DNA of 64,000 nucleotides from positions 1,178,001 to 1,242,000 of the forward strand of contig NZ_JABCNG010000001.1 of assembly GCF_012932495.1 (NCBI RefSeq), written 5' to 3'. Made by a program: the position numbers and the translations under genes. This document shows positions 44,723 to 56,830 of this stretch, piece by piece. Position 1 is the stretch's first letter; every line of letters begins with the position of its first letter. Source of the stretch: Novosphingobium sp. SG919. Its GTDB lineage: Bacteria; Pseudomonadota; Alphaproteobacteria; Sphingomonadales; Sphingomonadaceae. The notes below the pieces were generated by a model. The model worked only from the letters and a program-made list of their open reading frames with translations, was not told the origin of the DNA and did no database searches.

Positions 44723-45136
44723 TCAGCGGCGACGGCGGCGCACGAAGGCCAGGCCAGCCAGGCCCGCACCCATCAGGCCGAGCATGCCCGGTTCCGGCAC
44801 GTCGGTGCCGCCGGTCGACGAGGAAGTGGTGCTGCCGCCCGACGTCGTCGAAGAGGTGGTCGAGCCGCCCGAAGTGGTCGAAGACGTGGTGCTGCCACCC
44901 GAAGTCGAGGACGAGGTGGTCGAACCGCCCGAGGTGGACGACGTGGTCGAAGACGTGGTGCTGCCGCCCGAGGTCGACGAAGTCGAGGACGAGGTGGACG
45001 ACGTGCTGCCGCACATGGCCGCACCGGACGAGTGGCCGCAGTTGCAGTAGTGCGTGTGGAAGAAGGTGGCATGGGCCGGTGCGGCAGCGATGGTGGTGGT
45101 CATCGCGGCGGCGAGAATGGCAATCGAGCGCTTCAT
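44723..45136 (-). CDS. PEP-CTERM sorting domain protein with Ser/Thr/Gly repeats
   Basis: 137 residues. A signal peptide (ILAAAMTTTIAAAPAHA) is followed by FFHTHYCNCGHSSGAAMCGS with three Cys and four His, then about 65 residues of pure low complexity built from TSSTSGGSTTSS-type units, and then the sorting signal VPEPGMLGLMGAGLAGLAFV with a five-Arg end. PEP-CTERM proteins are processed by an EpsH/exosortase system and are linked to exopolysaccharide. No exosortase is in the window. The Cys/His cluster hints at metal binding before the Ser/Thr stalk, which would be a natural glycosylation region; that is inference. Confidence 0.85.
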   Translation of the reverse strand: MKRSIAILAAAMTTTIAAAPAHATFFHTHYCNCGHSSGAAMCGSTSSTSSSTSSTSGGSTTSSTTSSTSGGSTTSSSTSGGSTTSSTTSGGSTTSSTTSGGSTTSSSTGGTDVPEPGMLGLMGAGLAGLAFVRRRRR

Positions 45137-45348
45137 GGTCTGTCCCCTGTCAAATCCGGTAAACTGGCGAATTCGAGAATTCCGTCTTGGTTGACGGGAA
45201 TAAAAGCAAATCCGGTGCCAATTGCGGATTTCCGCCATTTTTGATAGTTAATGGTGCTTCAGGGGTATGGCTGTTGTAAGCGTTTCCGACGGTTTGTACG
45301 CGGATCGACGTTAACCTTTTCGTTTCGTTGCAGCCCGAGCCAATGGGG

Positions 45349-45918
45349 TCAATCCTGCTGGCGCAGCGCCACGTCGTTCATGAAACGGGTGTCTTCGCCC
45401 CGCGCCAGGCGGTCGGCCTCGGCCGCCACGGCGCCCAGCATGGTGACCAGGTCGTCCTGCTCGGCCTTGGCAAAGGGTCCGAGCACGTAGCCGGTAACGC
45501 GATCCTTGTGGCCGGGATGGCCGATGCCCAGGCGGATGCGGCGAAACTCGGCGCCGCAATGCTGGTCGACCGAGCGCAGCCCGTTGTGGCCGGCATGGCC
45601 GCCGCCCTGCTTCACTTTCACTTTGAACGGGGCAAGGTCCAGCTCGTCATGGAACACGGTCAGCGCGTCGGTGCCCAGCTTGTAGAAGCGCAGCGCTTCG
45701 CCCACGGCACGGCCGCTTTCGTTCATGAACGTTGCGGGCTTGAGCAGGATCACCTTGTCGCCACCGATGCGGCCTTCCTGCACCCAGCCCTGGAATTTCT
45801 TCTGCACCGGGCCAAAGCCATGCACTTCGGCAATGGTGTCGAGCGCCATGAAGCCCACGTTGTGGCGATGCAGCGCGTATTGCGGGCCGGGATTGCCCAG
45901 GCCAACCCAGACTTGCAT
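45349..45918 (-). CDS. pth: Peptidyl-tRNA hydrolase
   Basis: Recycles peptidyl-tRNA released from stalled ribosomes; 189 residues. Family motifs: GLGNPGPQYALHRHNVGFMA (residues 6-25, catalytic H19 region with N9), LLKPATFMNESGRAVGEALR, VFHDELDLAPFKVKVKQGGG (with the conserved Asp), GHAGHNGLRSVDQHCGAEFR, and RIRLGIGHPG. It follows rplY on the same strand, 117 bases downstream, with an intrinsic terminator between, so pth may have its own promoter or depend on read-through. Confidence 0.97.
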   Translation of the reverse strand: MQVWVGLGNPGPQYALHRHNVGFMALDTIAEVHGFGPVQKKFQGWVQEGRIGGDKVILLKPATFMNESGRAVGEALRFYKLGTDALTVFHDELDLAPFKVKVKQGGGHAGHNGLRSVDQHCGAEFRRIRLGIGHPGHKDRVTGYVLGPFAKAEQDDLVTMLGAVAAEADRLARGEDTRFMNDVALRQQD

Positions 45919-45944
45919 GGCAGATGCTCCTTGCCGTCGCGCGG

Positions 45945-45982
45945 CTCCAAAAAGAAACCCCTCCTGCGCGGCAGAAGGGGTT
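45945..45982 (-). terminator. Intrinsic terminator of rplY
   Basis: On the minus strand AACCCCT and AGGGGTT form an outer stem that continues into CTGC/GCAG around a GCG-type loop, followed by TTTCTTTTTGG. It lies between the rplY stop and the pth start. Confidence 0.85.
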
Positions 45983-46035
45983 CCCGATAGCTTGCCGGCC
46001 TGCACAGCTTTTTGCGCTGCGCAGGCCCGGAAGGA

Positions 46036-46647
46036 TCAACCTTCCGTGGTGGCTTCGCCGGCTTCTTCTTCCTCGGTCAGCACCGTGGGGGTGGCGATCG
46101 TGGCGATGGTGAAGTCGCGGTCGGTAATGGCCGAGCGGGCGCCGGCGGGCAGGTTCACAGCGCTGATATGCACCGAGTCGCCCACTTCCAGACCGGACAG
46201 ATCGACGATGATGTCATCGGGGATCTTGTTGGCTTCGCACACCAGTTCGAGTTCGTGGCGCACGATGTTGAGCACGCCACCAGCCTTGATGCCGGGGGCC
46301 TTTTCTTCATTCTGGAACACCACGGGCACGTTCACGTGCACTTCGGCGTTGGCGGCCACGCGCAGGAAGTCGGCGTGCTGCGGACGGTCGCTCACGGCGT
46401 GGAAGGCCACGTCCTTGGGCAGGGTGCGGACGGTCTGGCCGCCGATGGTCAGCTCGACGATCGAGTTGAAGAAGTGGCCGGTGCCCAGGGCCTTGGCCAG
46501 CGCCTTTTCCTCGATGTGGATGGCAACCGGTTCCTGGTTGCCGCCATAGATCACGGCGGGGGTGCGGCCTTCGCGACGCAGAACACGGGAGGCTCCCTTG
46601 CCAGCCCGTTCGCGCAGCTCAGCCGACAGAGTCAGCGTCTCGCTCAT
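46036..46647 (-). CDS. rplY: 50S ribosomal protein L25/general stress protein Ctc
   Basis: 5S rRNA-binding ribosomal protein of the long (Ctc/TL5) type, 203 residues. The L25 domain is visible at [39 protein letters not shown]; the C-terminal beta domain contains [40 protein letters not shown] and [20 protein letters not shown]. The acidic end [12 protein letters not shown] is common in alphaproteobacterial forms. ATG 46647 gives the family start [10 protein letters not shown]. The gene precedes pth, the usual order. Confidence 0.97.
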   Translation of the reverse strand: MSETLTLSAELRERAGKGASRVLRREGRTPAVIYGGNQEPVAIHIEEKALAKALGTGHFFNSIVELTIGGQTVRTLPKDVAFHAVSDRPQHADFLRVAANAEVHVNVPVVFQNEEKAPGIKAGGVLNIVRHELELVCEANKIPDDIIVDLSGLEVGDSVHISAVNLPAGARSAITDRDFTIATIATPTVLTEEEEAGEATTEG

Positions 46648-46778
46648 GTGAATTACCTTCCGAAATAAATCTGTTGTGCATTCCTTCCGCCACGCCTCCA
46701 GGGATGACCATGACGGGGAAGCGGCGGCCCATAGCCGATTGCCGCGAAAATGCAAGCGCGCCAGTGCTTGATTAGGCG

Positions 46779-47660
46779 CTATTCCACCCGGCGCACCAGC
46801 CAGCCGCGCGCCTTGAGCAGGGCAGGCAGGCCATCGCTGCCCGCCACATGCGCCGCGCCCACGGCGATGAACGGTGCGGCGCCATCTTTCAGCATCGCAT
46901 CGATCTGCGCCGCCCAGGCCGCATTGCGCGCCGTCAGCAGCGCCTGGTGCAGCGTGGGATCGGACAGGAAGCCTTTCTGGCTTTCCCGGGCAATGCCCAG
47001 GTCATCGCCGCGCAGCCACAGGCGCACCATGTCGGCATCGTCGTCGCTGTCGTCGGCCGCCTCCACGGCAACTTGTTCCAGCAGGGTCTGCTGCGCGTAT
47101 GGCGGCAAGGTATCGAAAATGCCGAATTGCCCGTCCAGCGTTTCCAGGCCCTGCACGGGCTTGCCGCCGATCAGCTTGCGCAATTGCGGCTCCACCCCGC
47201 TGGCCGGGTCCATGCCCTGCTTTTCCCCGCCGATCGAGGCGATCTGCAGGGCTACGGCCCAGGTTTCCTCGTTCTGGAACTGCGCGTCGGTGAGGTTGAG
47301 ATCTTTGTAGACCTTGGCCAGCGCCGCGCGATACTTCATTGCCACCCGTTGCGACGGGGGCGGCAGGCCGGGGGTGTAGGCCAGGCGCGCCAGGGCGACG
47401 CCGGCGACATTGCCATCGAGCGGTTGCGCGATTTCCAGCACGAGACGGTCGGCATTGGCCAGCGCGTGGTCGATCGCCGGCCGGCGCCATTGCAGCCCGG
47501 CGGGCAGGGCATGCACCGTGCCGAAGATCCAGCCGCGCGTGCCGCTGGTATCGGCGATTTCCCACAGCGCCACTTTGGCCGGCGGCGCTTGCGGCGCAGG
47601 CTTGTGACAGGCGGCGGCGAGCAGGGCGAACGCGGCGGCAAGGACGTTTTTCCAGCGCAT
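46779..47660 (-). CDS. TraB/GumN family protein (second of tandem pair)
   Basis: 293-residue lipoprotein or exported protein of the TraB/GumN family, with a lipobox-like ALLAAAC at the N-terminus (Cys18). The domain hallmarks are [20 protein letters not shown] (containing the conserved GT-H of the GxxH motif), [34 protein letters not shown], and the closing [20 protein letters not shown], with the second conserved His in GAAHVAG. These are thought to be Tiki-like metalloprotease-fold proteins. It lies three bases after its paralogue, with which it shares architecture at moderate identity. Confidence 0.88.
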   Translation of the reverse strand: MRWKNVLAAAFALLAAACHKPAPQAPPAKVALWEIADTSGTRGWIFGTVHALPAGLQWRRPAIDHALANADRLVLEIAQPLDGNVAGVALARLAYTPGLPPPSQRVAMKYRAALAKVYKDLNLTDAQFQNEETWAVALQIASIGGEKQGMDPASGVEPQLRKLIGGKPVQGLETLDGQFGIFDTLPPYAQQTLLEQVAVEAADDSDDDADMVRLWLRGDDLGIARESQKGFLSDPTLHQALLTARNAAWAAQIDAMLKDGAAPFIAVGAAHVAGSDGLPALLKARGWLVRRVE

Positions 47661-47663
47661 GGC

Positions 47664-48596
47664 CTATTGCACCCGCGTGACGGCAATGCCGTCCTTGGCC
47701 AGATCGTCCTGCACGCTGCCCTTGCCGGCAAGGTGCCCGGCGCCCACTGCCACGAACACCGTGCCCGGCGTTTTAAGGCGTTGCACGATCCATTTGGCCC
47801 AGGTGGCGTTGCGGCGGGTGAGCAAGGTTTCGACCAGGCGCGGATCGTCCTGCATGTCTGCGGTCATCAAGCGGCCCAGTTCGTCGGGATCACCCGCGCG
47901 CCAGGCATTGACCATCTGGGCGATCTGCGCGCCGATGGTATCGTACTGGGCGATCACCGTGTCGAGCCAGGCGATTTGCGCGTCCTGCGGCAGGCCATCG
48001 AGCAGGCCAAGCTGGAACGCCACGGTTTCGAGCGCCTCCTGCTTTTGCGGGTGGGCGTTTTCCAATGTTGCTTCCACGCCTTGCGAGGTCAGATAGCCGC
48101 GCTGGATCAGCGGCAGCAGGGATAGCGCGGTGGCTGCCATCCATGGCTTGTAGGCATCGAACTGTGCAGCCGGAACGCCCGAGGCGGTCAGCGTGGCGGC
48201 AAGCCTGCCGGCGCGTTCCGGCCCCAACAGCGCGGGCAGGGTCTGCCCGGCCGGCAGCATACCGGGGGAAACGTTTGCGCCATGCTCTGCCGAGGCCTGC
48301 GTGTCGGCCCGCGCAATTTCGGTAACGAGCGTGTCTGACCCTTGCAGCGCTTGCGCGACGGGCCCCACCAGCCATGGCGCGCCGCCCTTGGGCAGCACAT
48401 GGATCGTGCCGAACAGCCAGATGGTGGTATCGGCATCGGACACTTTCCACAGCGCCGGGCGCGATGGCGGCGGCGGCGTATCGGCGGCGGGCAGCGACGG
48501 CACGATCTGGGCCTTGGCCGGCAGCGGCTGCCACAATAGCGCGAACACGGCGCAGGCGGAGATCAGGCTGGGGAGGGGCTTGGGAAAACGGCGCAT
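47664..48596 (-). CDS. TraB/GumN family protein (first of tandem pair)
   Basis: 310 residues with a signal peptide ending [10 protein letters not shown]. The domain is clearly TraB/Gum[21 protein letters not shown] with the first conserved His, [55 protein letters not shown], and [20 protein letters not shown] with the second His. ATG 48596 (MRRFPKPLP) is chosen because the upstream part of the frame has no signal character. It is the first gene of the tandem pair and is divergent from glyQ, leaving about 98 bases for both promoters. Confidence 0.9.
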   Translation of the reverse strand: MRRFPKPLPSLISACAVFALLWQPLPAKAQIVPSLPAADTPPPPSRPALWKVSDADTTIWLFGTIHVLPKGGAPWLVGPVAQALQGSDTLVTEIARADTQASAEHGANVSPGMLPAGQTLPALLGPERAGRLAATLTASGVPAAQFDAYKPWMAATALSLLPLIQRGYLTSQGVEATLENAHPQKQEALETVAFQLGLLDGLPQDAQIAWLDTVIAQYDTIGAQIAQMVNAWRAGDPDELGRLMTADMQDDPRLVETLLTRRNATWAKWIVQRLKTPGTVFVAVGAGHLAGKGSVQDDLAKDGIAVTRVQ

Positions 48597-48694
48597 GCTT
48601 GTCCCATGCACAGCGCAGGCTGCCATGGGAAGTCCCCATCTTGCGTCTGCTTGCGGTTGATTTGCAGCCCGCCATCGGCCATGGGCGGCACACC

Positions 48695-49600
48695 ATGGCC
48701 GACACTGCACCAAAGCCGCTCAGCCTGCAGGACATGATCCTGCGCCTCCACGCCTATTGGAGCGAGAAGGGCTGCCTTGTCCTGCAACCCTATGACATGC
48801 GCGTGGGCGCGGGCACGTTTCACCCGGCCACCACGCTGCGTTCGCTGGGTCCGGAACCGTGGAACGCAGCCTATGTGCAGCCCAGCCGCCGCCCCACCGA
48901 CGGCCGCTATGGCGAAAATCCCAACCGGCTTCAGCACTATTACCAATACCAGGTGATCATGAAGCCGAGCCCGGAGGCCATGCAGGACCTCTATCTCGAC
49001 AGCCTGCGCGCCATCGGGGTGGACCCGCTGCAACACGACATCCGCTTTGTGGAAGACGACTGGGAATCGCCCACGCTGGGCGCCTGGGGCCTGGGCTGGG
49101 AAGTCTGGTGCGACGGGATGGAAGTGACCCAGTTCACCTATTTCCAGCAGATGGGCGGGTTCGATTGCAAGCCGGTGGCGGGCGAGCTGACGTATGGCCT
49201 CGAACGCCTGGCGATGTACATCCAGGGCGTCGATAACGTCTATGACCTGGCTTATAACAGCCAGGGCGTGACCTATGGCCAGGTGTTCCTGGAAAACGAA
49301 CGCCAGATGTCGAAGTGGAACTTCGAGGTGGCCAACACCGACGCGCTGTTCGACTTGTTCAACAAGGCGGTGGCCGAATGCCAGAACTGCCTTGAGGCCA
49401 AGCTGCCGATCCCGGCCTATGAACAGGCGATCGAAGCCAGCCACGTGTTCAACCTGTTGCAGGCGCGCGGCGTGATCTCGGTGCAGGAACGCGCCAGCTA
49501 CATGGGCAAGGTGCGCGATCTCGCGCGCGGCTCGTGCGAAGCCTACATGGACAAGTACAAGGACGAATGGGCGCAGAAATTCCCGGGGTGGAGCGCATGA
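48695..49600 (+). CDS. glyQ: Glycine--tRNA ligase alpha subunit
   Basis: Catalytic alpha chain of the tetrameric bacterial glycyl-tRNA synthetase, 301 residues. Class II features: [40 protein letters not shown], and motif 2 region [20 protein letters not shown], motif 3 region with [20 protein letters not shown]. The C-terminal helical part ends with [19 protein letters not shown] 48695 fits the family start ([15 protein letters not shown]). Its stop overlaps the glyS ATG by four bases, ensuring balanced synthesis of both chains. Confidence 0.98.
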   Translation: MADTAPKPLSLQDMILRLHAYWSEKGCLVLQPYDMRVGAGTFHPATTLRSLGPEPWNAAYVQPSRRPTDGRYGENPNRLQHYYQYQVIMKPSPEAMQDLYLDSLRAIGVDPLQHDIRFVEDDWESPTLGAWGLGWEVWCDGMEVTQFTYFQQMGGFDCKPVAGELTYGLERLAMYIQGVDNVYDLAYNSQGVTYGQVFLENERQMSKWNFEVANTDALFDLFNKAVAECQNCLEAKLPIPAYEQAIEASHVFNLLQARGVISVQERASYMGKVRDLARGSCEAYMDKYKDEWAQKFPGWSA

Positions 49601-51921
49601 GCATGACCGCCGATTTCCTGCTCGAACTGCGCAGCGAAGAAATCCCCGCGCGGATGCAGGCCGGCGCACGCGCCGATCTGGAAAAGCTGTTCGTCAAGGA
49701 ACTGGCCGCTGCCGGACTGAAGGCCGGCGCGATCACGGTGTGGTCCACCCCGCGCCGCCTGGCGCTGATCGCGCGTGACTTGCCGCTGGCAACGCAGGCG
49801 GTGCGCGAGGAAGTCAAAGGTCCGCGCGCCTCGGCCCCGCCGCAAGCGCTCGAAGGCTTCCTGCGCAAGACCGGCTTGACGCGCGAGCAACTGACCGAGC
49901 GTGACGGTGTGCTGTTTGCCATTACCGAAAAGCCCGGCCGCGCGACCAAGGACGTGCTCACGCAAGCGATCCCGGCGATTGTCCGCGCGTTCCCCTGGCC
50001 CAAGTCGCAGCGCTGGGGCGCCGCGTCGTTCAGCCCGGAAAGCTTGCGCTGGGTTCGCCCGCTGTCCGGCATCATCGCCATCCTGGGCGACGAGGCCATC
50101 GATCTCGAAGTGGGCGGGGTGCACTCCGGCACGGTCACGCGCGGCCACCGTTTCCACCACAGTGGCGATGTGACCATTACGGGCGCCGGCGATTACGCCG
50201 CCAAGCTGCGCGACGCTTTCGTGATCGTCGACCATGCCGAGCGTGAAGCCATCGTGCGCGACAAGGCGCATGCCGCGGCGCAGGAAGCCGGCCTCGTGCT
50301 GGTGGACGACGAAGGCCTGGTGGTGGAAAATGCCGGCCTTACCGAATGGCCACAGCCGCTGCTCGGCCGCTTTGACGAGGCCTTCCTGGAAGTGCCGCCC
50401 GAAGTGATCCAGCTGACCGCGCGGGTGAACCAGAAGTATTTCATTTGCCGCGATGCCGCCGGCAACCTGGCCAATGCCTTTGTCTGCACGGCCAACATTG
50501 CTGCCACCGATGGCGGCGCGGCGATCGTGGCGGGCAACCGCAAGGTTCTGGCCGCGCGTCTGTCCGACGCCCGCTTCTTCTGGGAGCAGGACAAGAAAGT
50601 GCCGCTGGCCCGCCAGGCGGAAAAGCTGGTGCGCATCACTTTCCATGAAAAGCTCGGCACCGTGGCCGACAAGGTTGCCCGCGTGGCCGACCTGGCCGAA
50701 TGGCTCGCCCGCGAAGGCGTGGTGCCCGGCGCCGATCCGGTGCTGGCGCGCCAGGCGGCGGAGCTGTGCAAGGCTGATCTCGTCACCGACATGGTCGGCG
50801 AGTTCCCCGAACTGCAGGGCCTCATGGGCGGCTATTACGCCCGCGCCGAAGGCCTGCCCGATGCCGTGGCCGACGCCATCCGCGATCACTACAAGCCGGT
50901 GGGACAGGGCGACGACGTGCCGACCGCGCCGGTTTCGGTCTGCGTAGCGCTGGCGGACAAGCTCGATACGATCGTTTGCTTCTTCTACGAAGGAATGGTG
51001 CCTACAGGCTCCAAGGATCCATTCGCGCTCAGGCGTTCTGCGCTTGGTGTACTTGAAATAATAAAGCGAAACGAGATTAGGCTGAATCTCGTCGAATTCT
51101 CGGCAAAAGCTCTTGGTAAGTTTGAAGGTAAACGGACCGGCCGTGATTTGTTGCGAGTAGTTAATGAATATTTGACCGCACGAGAGGGTGTTGGGTTAAC
51201 GGTTGATGCCGGAGAAATTGAGGCAATCAACAAGGCGACTCTTGGTAATGCGTTGGACGATCAGACTGTCGAAGAGCTCATTCAGGAGCGTGTCGTTCCT
51301 GCAGTTGCTGCTATAATGGTTTTCTTCGCCGACCGCCTCAAGGTCCAGCAGCGCGAAGCGGGCGTGCGGCACGACCTGATCGATGCGGTGTTCGCGCTGG
51401 GCGGGGAAAGCGATCTCGTCCGCCTGCTGGCGCGCGTTTCCGCGCTCCAGGCCTTTGTCGGCACCGAGGACGGCGTGAACCTGCTCGCCGGGTACAAGCG
51501 CGCGGCCAATATCCTGAAAAAGGAAGGCACCGCCACGGCCGGCGCCAAGGGCGAAGGCGTGGTGCCGCCCACGGGCGAGGAAGACCCGCTGGTGCTGGTG
51601 GACGACCCGCTGTTCAAGGATATTGCGGCCGAATTCGCGCATGGCCAGCCTGGCTTGCCCTACGCGCCCGAACCGGCCGAAGCCGCGCTGATGGCCGCGC
51701 TGGCCCAAGCCGCGCCCAAAGTCGAAGCGGCCGTGCGCCAAGAGGCGTTTACCACGGCGATGGCTGCGCTCGCCTCGCTGCGCGCGCCGATCGACGCCTT
51801 CTTCGACACGGTTACGGTTAATGACGCAGATGCGGAAAAACGGACCAATCGCTTGGCCCTGCTTGACCAATTCCGTGCTGCGGTGCACAAAGTAGCGGAC
51901 TTTTCGCGGATCGAGGGCTAA
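49597..51921 (+). CDS. glyS: Glycine--tRNA ligase beta subunit
   Basis: Beta chain that binds tRNA-Gly; 774 residues, longer than the about 690 of E. coli. It starts [20 protein letters not shown] and has [60 protein letters not shown], and [21 protein letters not shown] 60-residue acidic/Ala-rich insertion near residues 640-700 ([20 protein letters not shown]) accounts for most of the extra length. Oddity: from about 50988 to 51320 (residues about 465-575) the codon choice changes to AT-richer codons (ATA, TTA, AAA, GAT, CGA) that the flanking parts avoid, while the protein stays normal. This suggests a recombined segment. Confidence 0.96.
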   Translation: MSMTADFLLELRSEEIPARMQAGARADLEKLFVKELAAAGLKAGAITVWSTPRRLALIARDLPLATQAVREEVKGPRASAPPQALEGFLRKTGLTREQLTERDGVLFAITEKPGRATKDVLTQAIPAIVRAFPWPKSQRWGAASFSPESLRWVRPLSGIIAILGDEAIDLEVGGVHSGTVTRGHRFHHSGDVTITGAGDYAAKLRDAFVIVDHAEREAIVRDKAHAAAQEAGLVLVDDEGLVVENAGLTEWPQPLLGRFDEAFLEVPPEVIQLTARVNQKYFICRDAAGNLANAFVCTANIAATDGGAAIVAGNRKVLAARLSDARFFWEQDKKVPLARQAEKLVRITFHEKLGTVADKVARVADLAEWLAREGVVPGADPVLARQAAELCKADLVTDMVGEFPELQGLMGGYYARAEGLPDAVADAIRDHYKPVGQGDDVPTAPVSVCVALADKLDTIVCFFYEGMVPTGSKDPFALRRSALGVLEIIKRNEIRLNLVEFSAKALGKFEGKRTGRDLLRVVNEYLTAREGVGLTVDAGEIEAINKATLGNALDDQTVEELIQERVVPAVAAIMVFFADRLKVQQREAGVRHDLIDAVFALGGESDLVRLLARVSALQAFVGTEDGVNLLAGYKRAANILKKEGTATAGAKGEGVVPPTGEEDPLVLVDDPLFKDIAAEFAHGQPGLPYAPEPAEAALMAALAQAAPKVEAAVRQEAFTTAMAALASLRAPIDAFFDTVTVNDADAEKRTNRLALLDQFRAAVHKVADFSRIEG

Positions 51922-51986
51922 GCGCCCTCGATCCACTTCCTAGACCTTGCAATGGCTCAACTTTGCTCAGGGGACGGACTGTAATT

Positions 51987-54653
<2,667 letters not shown>

Positions 54654-54661
54654 GGTTGGCT

Positions 54662-54775
54662 TAGGCCTCGCACCACCCCCCGCCCCCCCTCCTCTGAAGA
54701 GGAGGGGGAGTTAAGCCGCTGAAAAAGGCCCCCTCCTCTTCAGAGGAGGGGGTTGGGGGTGGTGCGAGGCCTTAC
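54662..54775. repeat. Long imperfect inverted repeat between convergent genes
   Basis: The left arm (54662-54708) and right arm (54730-54775) are nearly exact reverse complements, both containing the palindromic block CCTCCTCTGAAGAGGAGG and an outer CCTCGCACCACCCCC. The 21-base centre contains a short A run. It can form a cruciform or act as a bidirectional terminator for ppdK and the methyltransferase gene. Similar C-rich palindromes are dispersed in sphingomonad genomes, so a REP- or MITE-like origin is possible. Confidence 0.85.
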
Positions 54776-54787
54776 GCAATCCAACGA

Positions 54788-55615
54788 TTAAAACTTCGGC
54801 GCGCGCAGCGGCTTGGCCCAGCCGCTCAGCGTCAGGATCTCGAACGTCTCGGTCACGCGGCCATCCGCGTCGGCCATTTCGGCAAAGGCTTGCTGCGCGC
54901 GGGCCAGCGCGGGCTTGCCCAGCGGGGCGCCGGGGCGGGCAAGGCAGTTGGACAGGCCCTGTTCGCGCAAGTCCTGCACCAGTCGCGCCAGGCTGCGATA
55001 GCGCACCGCCAGGCTGCGGCTGTCGATCACCGGATCGGCAAAACCGGCGCGTTGCAGCAGTTGCCCGCCGGCGCGCACGTCCACCTGCGGGTGCACGCGA
55101 GGCGCGGGCCGGTCGGCATCGGCCGCCAACATCACGCCGCGCAAGGCCGGCAGGCTGCCGGCGGCGGTAAAGCTCATCATCGCCAGGCCATCGGGCGCGA
55201 GCGCGCGGCGCAAGTGCACCAGCGCGCCGGGCAGATCGTTGACCGTGTCGAGCGTGCCGAGCACGGCGATCAGATCAAAGTCTTGAGCAAAGGGCAGGGG
55301 GGCTTCCTGCTCCACGCCGGTTTCGCCCGGCAGCGGCGCGGGATCGGCGCGTGTCACCGCCACGCCCTGGGCAACGAGCGCGGTGGCCAGCGCCCCGCGC
55401 ACATCCCCGATCACCAGCGCCGTCTTGGGCGAGTGGCGCAGGAACGACAGGCGATCGAGCATGTCCTCGATCATGTCGTCGGCCAGGAAATGCGCGGCAT
55501 CGGGCCGCTGGGCCAGGCGGCGCATGCGCGCACGCTGGGCCAGGCGGCGCTGCGGGGCAAAGATCACCGGCGGGGCCGGATTCGTGGGCTGGGAAGGGGA
55601 TGCGGATTGAGCCAT
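54788..55615 (-). CDS. SAM-dependent methyltransferase-fold protein (BioC/NDUFAF5-like)
   Basis: 275 residues with a class I methyltransferase fold of the group related to BioC and to the mitochondrial complex I assembly factor NDUFAF5. The N-terminal pattern FAPQRRLAQRARMRRLAQRP, then FLADDMIEDMLDRLSFLRHS, is characteristic of that group. The SAM-binding strand reads TALVIGDVRGALATALVAQG, post-motif residues DLIAVLGTLDTVNDLPGALV, and LAPDGLAMMSFTAAGSLPAL. In alphaproteobacteria this gene lies often next to comF, as here (divergent, 67 bases apart). NDUFAF5 itself hydroxylates an arginine; which reaction applies here cannot be read from the sequence. Confidence 0.85.
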   Translation of the reverse strand: MAQSASPSQPTNPAPPVIFAPQRRLAQRARMRRLAQRPDAAHFLADDMIEDMLDRLSFLRHSPKTALVIGDVRGALATALVAQGVAVTRADPAPLPGETGVEQEAPLPFAQDFDLIAVLGTLDTVNDLPGALVHLRRALAPDGLAMMSFTAAGSLPALRGVMLAADADRPAPRVHPQVDVRAGGQLLQRAGFADPVIDSRSLAVRYRSLARLVQDLREQGLSNCLARPGAPLGKPALARAQQAFAEMADADGRVTETFEILTLSGWAKPLRAPKF

Positions 55616-55682
55616 GGCGTGCTGCCTGCCCGCAAGCTGCGCGCTTGCCAAGCCTCTTGCGCTGGGGGATGGAGAGCAGGCG

Positions 55683-56429
55683 ATGCTGCGCCCCGCATTC
55701 CTTGCTCCGGTCGTCGACCTGCTGTTCCCGCCGCGCTGCCCGCTGTGCGGCGAAACGCTGGCAAGCCATGGCGGTCTGTGCGCGGCGTGCTGGTCCAATC
55801 TGGAAATCCCTGGAGAGCCGGCATGCAAGCTGTGCCAGCGCCCGCTGGACACCAGCCTGGTGGGCCAGGAAGACGCGCTGTGCGCGCCGTGCATGGCGCA
55901 GCCGCCCCGGCACGACGGGATCGCCGCCGCCACGCTCTATGGCGATGCCACGCGCACGCTCGTGCTGCGCTTCAAGCATGGGCGCAAGGTTGGCCTGGCC
56001 GGCCTGATGGCGCGGCTGATGGTGGCGCGCCTGCCCGTGCTGGAGGGGGAATGGCTGATCGTGCCGGTGCCGCTGCACCGCTGGCGGCTGTGGCAGCGCG
56101 GCTATAACCAGTCGGCGCTGCTGGCCAGGCAGATTGCCCAGGCCACCGGGCAGCGGCTGGTGGTGGATGGCCTGGTGCGGCGCAAGCGCACGCCCTCGCT
56201 GGGCGGCCTGGGGGCCAAGGCCCGCGCGCAGGCGCTGTCGGGCGCCATTGCCCCCCATCCGCGCCACGGCGCATCGCTCAAGGGCGCGCAGGTCTTGCTG
56301 GTGGACGATGTGCTGACCAGCGGGGCCACCAGCGATGCCTGCGTGCGCGCGTTGCGCCGGGCTGGCGCGGCCAAGGTGAAAATCGCCTGCTTTGCCCGCG
56401 TGCTGCGCGAGGCCGAAGGAAAGGGGTGA
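55683..56429 (+). CDS. comF: ComF family protein (phosphoribosyltransferase-like)
   Basis: 248 residues. A Zn-type N-terminus with paired Cys (CPLCGE, CAAC, CKLC, CAPC at about 19-75) precedes a type I phosphoribosyltransferase domain: TLYGDATRTLVLRFKHGRKV, IVPVPLHRWRLWQRGYNQSA, LLARQIA, and the PRPP motif VLLVDDVLTSGATSDACVRA (about 200-219). ComF proteins are needed for natural transformation in some bacteria (single-strand DNA uptake) but are also widespread in non-competent species. ATG 55683 is supported by GGAGAGCAGGCG upstream. A terminator follows at 56475. Confidence 0.93.
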   Translation: MLRPAFLAPVVDLLFPPRCPLCGETLASHGGLCAACWSNLEIPGEPACKLCQRPLDTSLVGQEDALCAPCMAQPPRHDGIAAATLYGDATRTLVLRFKHGRKVGLAGLMARLMVARLPVLEGEWLIVPVPLHRWRLWQRGYNQSALLARQIAQATGQRLVVDGLVRRKRTPSLGGLGAKARAQALSGAIAPHPRHGASLKGAQVLLVDDVLTSGATSDACVRALRRAGAAKVKIACFARVLREAEGKG

Positions 56430-56474
56430 TTCGCGCCGGGGCTGTTTTGCACGATGCAAACGGCATCAAACCGA

Positions 56475-56505
56475 AAACGCCCGGAACCTTGCGGCCCGGG
56501 CGTTT
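56475..56505 (+). terminator. Intrinsic-type terminator after comF
   Basis: AAACGCCCGG and CCGGGCGTTT form a ten-bp perfect stem with an eleven-base loop, 46 bases after the comF stop; the arm itself ends in TTT. Confidence 0.75.
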
Positions 56506-56521
56506 CGTGACGAAACCTTTT

Positions 56522-56711
56522 GATTGACGGGGCTCCCTCTCGGCCCTGACCGTAGCCCCGCCACTCAATCTCTCCGAACGGCCGTGCCTTCCTTGTCAGA
56601 AGGTCGAACCAGCCACCCGGTCCCTCGCGTGTCCCTGAACTTTGGCGCTTGCCGCGCCGCCTTTCGGCGGTTCAGTTCGCGGTTCCCTCAAACCGCATGT
56701 TCTTTCTTGAC
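56522..56711 (+). ncRNA. Structured intergenic region between comF and hisI, candidate ncRNA
   Basis: Several stems follow each other in about 190 bases. GATTGA-CGGGGCT (56522-56534) pairs with AGCCCCG (56554-56560) and TCAATC (56565-56570), with CCAC bulged. CCTTC and GAAGG form a small hairpin near 56590-56607. GCCGCCTTTCGGCGG (about 56656-56670) is a strong stem-loop inside CTGAAC/GTTCAG arms. GCGGTT-CCCTCA-AACCGC (56679-56696) is followed by ATGTTCTTTCTT, like an intrinsic terminator. No open frame here has coding character. Length and shape would suit a small stable RNA; I could not match it to 6S, SRP, tmRNA or RNase P consensus motifs, so the identity remains open. Confidence 0.4.
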
Positions 56712-56830
56712 GATTGCGCCGCCGGAAGGAAGGGGAAGCCGCGTATACCGCCGATTTTGCCCCGGCCATGTGGTTATCGTGCAACAATGGATGCGGTTGG
56801 GGTGCTTTTTGCAGAAGGGATTTACCCACA

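Noticed and set aside
44454..45050. Plus-strand frame rich in EVVEPPEV repeats
   Set aside because: It is the complement of the Ser/Thr/Gly repeat of the PEP-CTERM gene; the minus-strand product has signal peptide and sorting signal, the plus-strand product has neither.
56522..56711. 6S, tmRNA, SRP or RNase P RNA identity for the comF-hisI region
   Set aside because: None of the consensus motifs of these RNAs that I can recall is present, so only a generic structured-RNA candidate is reported.
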